Source of the DNA: Actinomycetota bacterium
Lineage (GTDB): Bacteria; Actinomycetota; Acidimicrobiia; Acidimicrobiales; Ilumatobacteraceae
NCBI GenBank assembly: GCA_009927375.1
Contig: RFNE01000145.1
Location: 1-5,495, forward strand
Length of the DNA: 5,495 nucleotides
Direction: 5' to 3'
Part shown: one piece after another, positions 1 through 5,495 of the stretch
How positions within the stretch are numbered: the stretch's first letter is position 1
How the letters are laid out: each line of letters opens with the position of its first letter
Notes under the pieces: generated by a model
The model's input: only the letters and a program-made list of their open reading frames with translations
Databases searched by the model: none
What the model was told of the DNA's origin: nothing
Translations under genes and position numbers: made by a program

Positions 1-200
1 GGGTCGCTCATTCTGGCGACTCCCCCGTCGCGGCGGATGTCAGCTGGTACACGCTCGAGCGCCATGACCGCGGTCGCTCCCGCATCCTCGGCGATCTTTG
101 CCTGCTCGGGGGTGACCACGTCCATGATCACTCCGCCCTTGAGCATCTCGGCCAAGCCGCGCTTGACCTTCATCGAACCTGTTGAGGAGTGCGAAGTCAT
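1..200 (-). CDS. pdxS: Pyridoxal 5'-phosphate synthase lyase subunit PdxS, N-terminal part
   Basis: PdxS joins ribose 5-phosphate, glyceraldehyde 3-phosphate and ammonia into pyridoxal 5'-phosphate. The ammonia comes from its glutaminase partner PdxT, and PdxS works as a cytosolic (beta/alpha)8-barrel dodecamer. The first 66 residues are visible. They contain the family hallmarks KVKRGLAEMLKGG (residues 11-23), VIMDVVTPEQAKIAEDAGA (24-42), VMALERVPADIR (45-56) and GGVARMSD (59-66). Asp27 in IMDVV matches the substrate-binding Asp24 of the Bacillus enzyme. The Schiff-base lysines lie beyond the window edge. I chose the ATG at 200 because it keeps the usual short leader with a TG motif before VKRG. 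An internal ATG at 173 (Met10) is possible, and neither start has a strong ribosome binding site. The gene lies 49 bases after the DUF3048 gene on the same strand. Identification is very secure, and pdxT probably follows outside the window. Confidence 0.95.
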   Translation of the reverse strand, partial: MTSHSSTGSMKVKRGLAEMLKGGVIMDVVTPEQAKIAEDAGATAVMALERVPADIRRDGGVARMSD

Positions 201-220
201 GTGTTCCAGCGTACCGAGGT

Positions 221-241
221 CGGCTGAAGTTGCTTCAGCCG
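221..241 (-). terminator. Hairpin between the DUF3048 lipoprotein gene and pdxS
   Basis: A perfect inverted repeat with 9-base arms (CGGCTGAAG at 221-229 and CTTCAGCCG at 233-241) flanks a 3-base loop. It starts 8 bases after the restored stop of the upstream gene and ends 20 bases before the pdxS start. There is no T-run after it on the minus strand, so it is not a classical intrinsic terminator. It could be a weak terminator, an mRNA-stabilising stem or a pdxS leader element. The hairpin is seen directly; its role is inferred. Confidence 0.5.
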
Positions 242-249
242 TGCTCTAT

Positions 250-1289
250 TTACGGGTACTTGACGGTCTCGGGATCGACTCCAGGGGCGACGATCGCGGT
301 CTTTGCCGCACGTGCCACCTCGACGAAGGTCTGTCCCGGCGTCAGCTTGATTGGTGCCCGGCCGAATCGGTGAGCGCGAACGGCTTCAACCGATCGTCAC
401 GCGTCCACTTGCCCTCGTACATCACACCATTGGTGAAGACATAGACCTTGCCCGAGCCAACCGTCTTGGACGTTGGGCTGTAGTTGTTGGAGTACTCGAC
501 TTCGAGCACGACGACGTTGGGAACCGAAAGCTGCTGTTCGTCTGAACCCATGTGCGGCTTGTCGTCGGAGAACCTCTGGAACTCCTTGGTCGCATCGTCC
601 CAGACCCAGTGCACCTTGACCCCGTCCATCGAGATCTTCACACCGTCGGTGTCCTTCGAGGTCGAGGCATTCGCATCGCTCACGCCGCGGTACACGAACT
701 GCTGTGCCGGAGGCTTCGAGCCAGTCGGTGCGAGCGTCCACAACTTCGTCGTCTCTGCAATCAAGTTGTGCGGAGCGGTTCGCTCGTCATCGCGCCTGAA
801 TCCACCGTCTTTGTTCGCGATGGTCCAGCTCAGATCGACGAGGTCAGAGTCCTGAATCGCAGCGCTCACTTTTGCATTCCCACCGCTCCAGACGAAGAGC
901 GGCTTGTTCAAAGAACCGAGGAGGTTGATGTCTTGGAACCGACCGCTACGAATCGGTCCAACCGGGTCAGAGCCTTCGCTGTGGAAGACCGCGGCGAAGC
1001 GCGTCAACTTCTCGACGTTTTCTTCGAAGATGATGTCGGCCTGATTGATGCCGTCCTGCGGACGAGCGGACGGATGATTGTCGATCTTCACGACCATTGC
1101 CGGACGTTCCGCAATGCTGTCGTCTTCGACGGGAAGTCCGGTCAATGGATACACGACCTCCGGGACCGTCGTCGTCGGTGCATCGGTGACTGGAGTCGCG
1201 GTATCGCTCGAGGAACCCGAGCCCCCGCAGGATGCGAGAACGGCAGAAACAACGATGGTCGAACCAACGACGAGAAGACGACGACGCAT
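250..1289 (-). CDS. DUF3048 (YerB-type) lipoprotein, frameshifted near its C-terminus
   Basis: This is a predicted secreted lipoprotein of the DUF3048/YerB family, whose molecular function is not established. The N-terminus has an arginine-rich start, a hydrophobic stretch and a lipobox LASC with Cys21, followed by a Ser/Thr/Pro-rich linker to about residue 45. The DUF3048 domain follows, with YPLTGLPV, ERPAMVVKIDNHPSARPQ, ADIIFEENVE and GPIRSGRFQD, then the C-terminal DUF3048 domain (about 220-340) with GSGKVYVFTNGVMYEGKW. The frame opened at 1289 stops early at 342, after LTDSAGHQSS. From 354 the neighbouring frame supplies the normal ending PIKLTPGQTFVEV...PETVKYP, with a TAA at 250-252. 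One missing base in the C-run at 357-359 (a G on the coding strand) explains this, and the restored length is 346 residues. The start is supported by GAGGGAG 9 bases upstream. It lies 3 bases after the htpX stop, so it is almost certainly cotranscribed. Confidence 0.9.
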
Positions 1290-1292
1290 GAT

Positions 1293-2197
1293 CTAGATCT
1301 CCCTCAGCAGAGCAATGCGCTCAGCCAGTGGTGGGTGGGTCTGAAAAAGTTTATGCCATGCACCCAATCGACCCGTGTCATTCACACCTGACAGCGGCTG
1401 CTCGATCCACATGTGGGCCGTCGCCATACTGGCCGAATGCGTGACCGTCGAATCGGCCTGCAACTTCTCGAGTGCGGAGATCAGTCCTGGTGGGTAGCGG
1501 GTCATCCGCACGGCCGACACGTCGGCGAGGGTCTCACGCCGGCGACTGACGGTCGCCTGCATGATCTTGCCGATGAACGGAGCGAGGATCAGCAGAACGA
1601 TGCCGATGAGCGCAAGTGGATTGCCACGGTCATTTCGATCGCCGCTGCGATGCGCTCGCCCACCGTTCCACCACATCATCCGCAGGGTGATGTCAGTGAT
1701 GATCGCAATCGTGCCGACGAGGGTGACCGCGAGCGTGGACACGAGGATGTCGTAGTTCTTGATGTGTGAAAGCTCGTGCGCCACGACGCCTTCGAGTTCG
1801 ACGCGGTTCATCGTGTCGAGGAGCCCCGTCGTCACGGCAATCGCAGCGTGCTTCGGATTGCGTCCGGTGGCGAAGGCATTCGGTGCGGGGTCGTCGATGA
1901 CGTAGACCCGTGGCTTCGGGAGTCCGCTCGCGATGCACAGCCCCTCGACGAGGTTGTGGAGTCGCTTGTACGTCACTTCATCAGCGGGATGCGCCCTGCT
2001 GACCGCGAGGGCGACCGAATCGGACTTCCAGTACGACGTGAAGGCAAAACCGCAGAAATCGCGAACGCGATGATCAATCCGTTCGTTCCGTTGCCGGCGA
2101 GTGAGCCAACCGCGACGCCAACGACGGCGACCAACACGACGAAACCGATGAGCAACAGTGCGGTGCGTCGCTTGTTCGACGCGATGAGATCGTTCAT
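1293..2197 (-). CDS. htpX: M48 family zinc metalloprotease (HtpX-like), frameshifted near residue 52
   Basis: HtpX-type proteases are zinc enzymes of the cytoplasmic membrane that cut damaged or misfolded membrane proteins. The restored protein is 301 residues. It has two N-terminal membrane segments (about 12-33 and 38-55), the family signature RLHNLVEGL (79-87), PRVYVIDDPAPNAFATGR (96-113), the zinc site HELSH (141-145), further membrane segments (about 150-171 and 193-213) and the third zinc ligand Glu222 in RRRETLAD. The frame is broken. The segment ending GLIIAFAISAVL runs into junk and stops at 1973, while from 2042 the next frame reads FTSYWKSDSVALAVSRAHPAD and continues to the protease. 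One missing base at 2043-2045 (probably GG read as G) restores it. The ATG at 2197 overlaps the lemA TGA by one base, and a GTG at 2200 is an alternative start. No Shine-Dalgarno is visible, so translation is probably coupled to lemA. LemA and HtpX genes are common neighbours. Confidence 0.92.
1299..1305 (-). promoter_or_regulatory. Ribosome binding site of the DUF3048 lipoprotein gene
   Basis: GAGGGAG on the minus strand lies 9 bases before the ATG at 1289 and inside the last codons of htpX. It is the clearest Shine-Dalgarno sequence in the window and fixes this start. It also shows that the lipoprotein gene can be translated from the htpX message. Confidence 0.7.
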
Positions 2198-2757
2198 CAC
2201 GAACCGAAGTTCACGCTTGGCGCAGCGGCTGCAGCGGGTTCAGCTTCGAAGAACTCGCGCGATGCGAAACCAAACATTCGCGCCACGATGACGTTCGGGA
2301 ACTTCTGGATCGCAGTGTTGTACGACGCCACGGAATCTCCATAGAACTGCCGCGCGTACGCGATCCTGCTTTCGGTGTTGGACAACTCCTCCTGGAGCGA
2401 CACGAAGCTCGCGTTCGCCTTCAGGTCTGGATAGGCCTCGGAGAGAGCGAACAATTGGCGCAGTGCCCCGCTCAGTGCGTTGTCGGCAGCGGCCTGCTCG
2501 TGGGGCGTGGCTCCAGCGGCAAGCGATGCACTCCGGGCAGAGATGACGGCTTCAAGAGCCACTCGCTCATGATTGGCGTACCCCTTGACCGTCTCCACGA
2601 GATTGGGAATGAGGTCGAGCCGACGCTTCAACTGGACGTCGATCTGGGACCAGGCGTTGTCGACTTCGATGCGTCGACGGACGAGTTGGTTATAAAGCGC
2701 GACCACGACGACGCCGAGAACGACGACGACCGCGATGACGATGAGGAGGGTGTTCAT
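2197..2757 (-). CDS. lemA: LemA family membrane protein
   Basis: The LemA family consists of small membrane-anchored helical proteins of unsettled function, often encoded beside M48 proteases. This one has 186 residues, normal for the family, and its frame is intact. A single N-terminal membrane helix (about 3-23) is followed by the LemA signature YNQLVRRRIEVDNAWSQIDVQLKRRLDLIPNLVETVKGY (22-60). Later come LSEAYPDLKANASFVSLQEEL and RIAYARQFYGDSVASYNTAIQKFPN, then a short Ala/Pro-rich tail ending PSVNFGS. The stop overlaps the start of htpX, a strong sign of coexpression. pimA ends 44 bases upstream. No Shine-Dalgarno precedes the ATG, but a TAGAAT box ends 6 bases before it, so the message may be leaderless. 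The family assignment is secure; the cellular role is not known from sequence. Confidence 0.95.
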   Translation of the reverse strand: MNTLLIVIAVVVVLGVVVVALYNQLVRRRIEVDNAWSQIDVQLKRRLDLIPNLVETVKGYANHERVALEAVISARSASLAAGATPHEQAAADNALSGALRQLFALSEAYPDLKANASFVSLQEELSNTESRIAYARQFYGDSVASYNTAIQKFPNVIVARMFGFASREFFEAEPAAAAAPSVNFGS

Positions 2758-2763
2758 GTGACC

Positions 2764-2769
2764 ATTCTA
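2764..2769 (-). promoter_or_regulatory. Possible -10 box of a leaderless lemA transcript
   Basis: TAGAAT on the minus strand fits the actinobacterial TANNNT -10 pattern. It ends 6 bases before the lemA ATG, which would put the transcription start at or next to the A of ATG. No ribosome binding site is present, which fits leaderless translation, a common mode in actinobacteria. No convincing -35 box is seen 16-18 bases further upstream, so this remains a suggestion. Confidence 0.3.
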
Positions 2770-2780
2770 CGACCGAGGGC

Positions 2781-2792
2781 TCTCGGCCGAGA
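2781..2792. repeat. 12-base perfect palindrome in the pimA-lemA gap
   Basis: TCTCGGCCGAGA reads the same on both strands and lies in the 44-base gap between pimA and lemA. A competing 5-base stem (CCGAG/CTCGG at 2773-2786) overlaps it. It could be an operator for lemA or part of weak RNA structure after pimA. There is no T-run that would make it a clear terminator. Confidence 0.35.
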
Positions 2793-2801
2793 CTTCATGC
2801 C

Positions 2802-3968
2802 TCAGCGTTCGATTGCGCGCGATCGGCGAAGGACGCGATCCTGGAACATCGTCACGAACCGATTCTGCGGCAGAACGAGTTCGCGGTCTGCTTCGGCCCG
2901 CAACAAGTCGCGATAGATATCGATGTACCGATGCGCAAGCGCCGTCATCGAAAACGTTTCCGCGCGGTGTTTACCGCCCTGTACCAGTCGGTCGCGCAAT
3001 TGGTCGTCCTCGAGCATTGCGCGCAGTGCGGCACCAAGCTCGACGGCGTTCCCCGGAGGCACGAGGAGTGCGTTCTCGTCGTGCAAGGCGACGTTGCGGT
3101 ATCCGTCAATGTCACTTGCCACAAGCGGAGCACCGGCCGCCATCGCCTCGAGCAACACGATGCCGAACGATTCGCCTCGCAGCGACGGTGCGCAGAACAC
3201 CGAGCACGTCGCAAGCCGATCGAGTTTGTCCTGTTCGGTGATTCGACCGAGCCACGAAATGCGCTCGTCTCCCCCGTAGGTATTGCGCAGATCGTCGATG
3301 CCGACACCGTCGGAGGCAACCCACAGCCGAACGTCGCGAGGGACGTAGCGCATCGCCTCGAGCAGCGTCTCGAGACCCTTGCGCGGTTCGTATCGTCCGC
3401 AGAAGAAGATCGTCGGCTGGTCGACACGCTTCACATCACTGCGGCGATAGCGGTCGATCTCGATGCCATTGAACAAGATCGTGTACTTCCCTCCGAGGTA
3501 ACGCTCGGCGAGTTCGCGCGCGGCCTCGGACACCGCAACCCGCGTCGAAAGATGATCTGCGCCCCAGCGTGCGGTCTTGGTCAGCACTCGATATGCAGCT
3601 GACTCACCCGCGGAGTGGAAGGTCCCCACCGTCGGCGCGAGTTGGAGCAAGAGCGCCGTGACCGTTGGTCCGGGCACCAATGGCTCGTGCAGATGGATGA
3701 CGTCGAATGCTTCGTCATTGAGCGCACGAATCGTCCTCAACGCGGCCGAAGGGTCCGGAGCGAGCGGTGCCACCGAGCCGTTCGCGCTCGCCGGCAGACT
3801 GTTGCCGAGCGGCGTGACGAATGGTTCAGGCGGAGGACCGTCACATGGCGCGAGCACGCGCACCTCGTGGCCGAGCCTGCGCATCTCACGCGCCAGTCCG
3901 AGTACCTGTGCTTGCACTCCCCCCGGAATGGAGATGCTGTAGGGGCTGACCATCGCAACGCGCAGCAT
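2802..3968 (-). CDS. pimA: GT4 glycosyltransferase, probable phosphatidylinositol alpha-mannosyltransferase PimA
   Basis: PimA transfers mannose from GDP-mannose to phosphatidylinositol at the cytoplasmic face of the membrane, the first step of phosphatidylinositol mannoside synthesis. The protein has 388 residues in a GT-B fold with an intact frame. The N-terminal domain begins RVAMVSPYSISIPGGVQ (3-19; PGGVQ is the glycine-rich loop) and has IHLHEP (91-96) and TFH with His118. The C-terminal domain has GRYEPRKG (Arg192 and Lys197, donor phosphate contacts) and GESFGIVLLEAMAAG, with Glu266 and Glu274 forming the retaining EX7E motif. These elements line up with mycobacterial PimA as I recall it. 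The ATG at 3968 starts exactly at the family N-terminus and has GAGGTG just upstream. A longer frame back to 4085 adds 39 unrelated residues and is unlikely. A patA-type gene nearby supports PimA over other GT4 enzymes. Substrate specificity is inferred, not shown. Confidence 0.88.
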   Translation of the reverse strand: MLRVAMVSPYSISIPGGVQAQVLGLAREMRRLGHEVRVLAPCDGPPPEPFVTPLGNSLPASANGSVAPLAPDPSAALRTIRALNDEAFDVIHLHEPLVPGPTVTALLLQLAPTVGTFHSAGESAAYRVLTKTARWGADHLSTRVAVSEAARELAERYLGGKYTILFNGIEIDRYRRSDVKRVDQPTIFFCGRYEPRKGLETLLEAMRYVPRDVRLWVASDGVGIDDLRNTYGGDERISWLGRITEQDKLDRLATCSVFCAPSLRGESFGIVLLEAMAAGAPLVASDIDGYRNVALHDENALLVPPGNAVELGAALRAMLEDDQLRDRLVQGGKHRAETFSMTALAHRYIDIYRDLLRAEADRELVLPQNRFVTMFQDRVLRRSRAIER

Positions 3969-4015
3969 GTCCACCTCGTATACGGTAGGCCGACGAACGA
4001 AAGAAACGACGGCAG
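3969..4015. promoter_or_regulatory. Divergent intergenic region between pimA and the luciferase-like gene
   Basis: Only 47 bases separate the two divergent starts, so promoters for both genes, if present, must overlap or extend into the coding regions. The gap holds the pimA ribosome binding site GAGGTG (3972-3977, minus strand) and an 8-base palindrome CGTATACG (3977-3984). It also holds TANNNT-like boxes facing each way (TACGGT at 3981-3986 on plus, TACCGT at 3982-3987 on minus). No good -35 boxes are seen. The layout allows shared control, but that is inference. Confidence 0.35.
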
Positions 4016-4943
4016 ATGAGCGCTCCAACACCATTCCAACGACCAGCGGTGAGCCTGGTTGCAACGCCGACGAAGCGTCGAGCAATCATCGAGTTGGCAA
4101 CCAGAAATAGAACGTCGCGGTTTTGCGGGCATTGCTTGTCCGAGTCTCGGCGCCACCATGTCGCTGTGCACGTCGCTCGCACACGCAACCTCGACGATCC
4201 AGTTCTGGACGTCGATCCAGCCGATCTATTACAACCATCCGTTCGAACTCGGCAACACCGCGGCCCACATCCACGAAATCTCCGGTGGACGATTCGCACT
4301 CGGCCTAGGCGTCAGCCACGCACCGGTGACCAAGCGACTCGGCGTGGAAGTTGCCAAGCCGCTTGCCGACATTGAGCGATACGTCGAACAGATGCGCGCG
4401 AACGAACGCTTCAGTGGTGAGTTGCCGCCGATCCTGCTCGCCACCCTGCGCGACAAGATGCTCGCACTCGCTACACGGATTGCTCAAGGAGCGATCTGGG
4501 CAAATGCATCACTCAGTGCCATCCCACGCCAGGTTGCATCGATTCCAGAGAGCGCACGAGCGGGATTCCGACTCGCCAACATGATCCCCACCGTGATCGA
4601 CGACGACATCGACGCGGCCCGTGCAGTGAATCGAAAGACGCTCACCGGATATGCGATCCTCCCCAACTATCGCAATTACTGGCGTGCGGCCGGATACGCA
4701 GAAGAGATGGATGCGTTCGAGTCGACGATTTCATCGACTCCGAAAGAGGGTCTCGCGGACGCGCTCACCGCGACGATGAGCAACGCGTGGTTGGACGACT
4801 GCACGATTTCCGGACCTGCTTCACACGTCCGCGAGCGCCTCGAGGCGTGGGCCGCTACCGGCGTGCAGCCGATTGCGGTGATGTCATCGACGACCGGTGG
4901 TCAGGCGAAGGCAATCGGCGAACTCTTCGCCGCGTATCAGTAG
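4016..4943 (+). CDS. LLM class F420-dependent oxidoreductase (luciferase-like), frameshifted at residue 30
   Basis: This is a luciferase-like monooxygenase-fold protein of the actinobacterial group that usually binds reduced F420 for hydride transfer; its substrate is unknown. The restored length is 308 residues. Residues 1-29 (MSAPTPFQRPAVSLVATPTK...ELAT) come from the frame opened at 4016. From 4104 the next frame reads EIERRGFAGIACPSLGATMSLCTSLAHAT, then SGGRFALGLGVSHAPVTKRLGV (a typical LLM-family glycine-rich segment), GELPPILLATLRDKMLALA, MIPTVIDDD, LPNYRNYWRAAGY, WLDDCTISG and SSTTGGQAKAI. One extra base at about 4103 (or two missing) explains the break. A start at 4059 in the second frame would give a non-homologous leader, so 4016 is preferred, although its ribosome binding site is weak. 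The gene is the only one on the plus strand, divergent from pimA and overlapping the end of patA by 7 bases. Family membership is secure; F420 use is inferred from family and host. Confidence 0.88.
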
Positions 4944-5495
4944 CCCGGATCGCTCGGCCAGTTCGGCTGGAACAGGTGCCACTGCTCCGGCGCGCGTCTG
5001 ATTAGCGCTTCGATCTCGCTCGTCACGATCTGCGAATGCGCGTCACGTCATCGCGCAACGAGCCCTCGCGGTGTCCGTGGATTGCGGGGCGAACGATTGC
5101 GTGGTGCCCGTCGAGACGATTCGTGAAGTATGTGGCCAGCGGAACGATCGATGCACCGGTTCGCAACGAAAAGAAGGCAGGACCGCTCGGCACCGTCGTC
5201 GTCTCCCCGAAGAACGTGACCTTGGCTCCATTGCGTACCCCGTCGCGCGGAATGTCGCGGTCACACAGCAGTGCAACCACGTGATTCTCGCGTAGCGCTT
5301 CATTGACCGCGATTCCCGCACGATCGTCCAGCGGGATGATGTTGAAGCCCAGCTCCTCACGAACCCCGAGGAACCAGTCAAAGAGTTCTTCGTTTTCGAG
5401 TCGTTCGACGACAGCGGTCAGCGTGTAGCCCTGACCGACCAACCAACGACCGGCCCACTCCCACCCACCGAGATGCGGAAGCGCGAGGATCGTCC
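4937..5495 (-). CDS. patA: Phosphatidylinositol mannoside acyltransferase (PatA/HtrB-like), N-terminus outside window, frameshifted near the C-terminus
   Basis: The LPLAT/HtrB-superfamily acyltransferase PatA acylates the mannose added by PimA, at the inner leaflet of the membrane. About 185 C-terminal residues are visible. They start TILALPHLGGWEWAGRWLVGQG, whose HLGGWE is the HX4D/E catalytic motif (here with Glu). Then come VVERLENEELFDWFLGVREELGF, VVALLCDRDIPRDGV, VTFFGETTTVPSGPAFFSLRTGASIVPL and REGSLRDDVTRI. The frame then stops early at 5023. The adjacent frame from 5032 gives the expected ending QIVTSEIEALIRRAPEQWHLFQPNWPSDPGY, with a TGA at 4937-4939. One missing base between 5032 and 5037 accounts for it. 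The tail EQWHLFQPNWPSD is typical of the family. The gene precedes pimA in transcription order but is separated from it by an opposite-strand gene. Specificity for mannosides rests on family resemblance and on pimA nearby; a generic lauroyl-type acyltransferase is the alternative. Confidence 0.87.

Noticed and set aside
1290..1299. Palindrome GATCTAGATC between htpX and the lipoprotein gene
   Set aside because: It is short, covers the stop codon and the ribosome-binding spacer, and is easily explained by chance.
552..1391. A 279-codon open frame on the plus strand
   Set aside because: It lies antisense to the DUF3048 gene and the end of htpX. Its translation is rich in Arg, Asp and Val with no recognisable family, as expected of a shadow frame in GC-rich DNA.
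2931..3602. A 223-codon plus-strand frame and several others opposite pimA
   Set aside because: These are antisense shadows of a well-conserved glycosyltransferase, with Arg-rich translations and no start signal or family match.
3969..4085. A 39-residue N-terminal extension of pimA
   Set aside because: The extension overlaps the luciferase-like coding sequence and lies outside the family N-terminus, and the ATG at 3968 has its own ribosome binding site.
250..5040. Programmed ribosomal frameshifting as the cause of the frame breaks
   Set aside because: Three breaks need a -1 shift and one a +1 shift, no canonical slippery heptamer is in the right frame at any site, and these families are not known for recoding.
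1..5495. A new defence, mobile or biosynthetic system
   Set aside because: Every gene belongs to a known housekeeping or envelope family, and there are no repeats, integrases, transposases or unexplained coding regions.

Overview
The window looks like chromosomal DNA from a moderately high-GC actinobacterium. Three things point that way: a PimA-type mannosyltransferase with a PatA-type acyltransferase (phosphatidylinositol mannoside synthesis), a luciferase-like protein of the kind that uses cofactor F420, and the PdxS route to vitamin B6. From memory, the order patA - pimA - ... - pdxS matches the mycobacterial HIT/pgsA/patA/pimA/.../pdxS/pdxT/ruvCAB neighbourhood. A member of Acidimicrobiia or a relative is my best guess, but the sequence alone cannot settle it.

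Layout: six of the seven genes lie on the minus strand, so in transcription order they run from right to left. They are patA (4937-5495, start outside the window), pimA (2802-3968), lemA (2197-2757), an htpX-like M48 protease (1293-2197), a DUF3048 lipoprotein (250-1289) and pdxS (1-200, only the N-terminus present). The one plus-strand gene is a luciferase-like oxidoreductase at 4016-4943, sitting between patA and pimA. It diverges from pimA across a 47-base gap and its stop overlaps the end of patA. There is no gene-free stretch longer than 60 bases.

Functional units: patA and pimA act on the same envelope glycolipid, phosphatidylinositol mannoside. lemA, htpX and the lipoprotein gene form a tight run (overlapping or 3 bases apart), probably one transcript for membrane and envelope maintenance. 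pdxS follows after a 49-base gap containing a hairpin and probably continues into pdxT outside the window.

The most notable signal is that four of the seven genes carry a one-base reading-frame break in an otherwise conserved protein: DUF3048 near 357, htpX near 2044, the luciferase-like gene near 4103 and patA near 5034. In each case the adjacent frame continues the family sequence without a gap. Four such breaks in 5.5 kb, with no nonsense or decay elsewhere, suggest base-call errors in the source assembly rather than pseudogenes, so the coordinates below are those of the restored genes. I found no RNA gene, CRISPR array, mobile element or evidence of a previously undescribed system.
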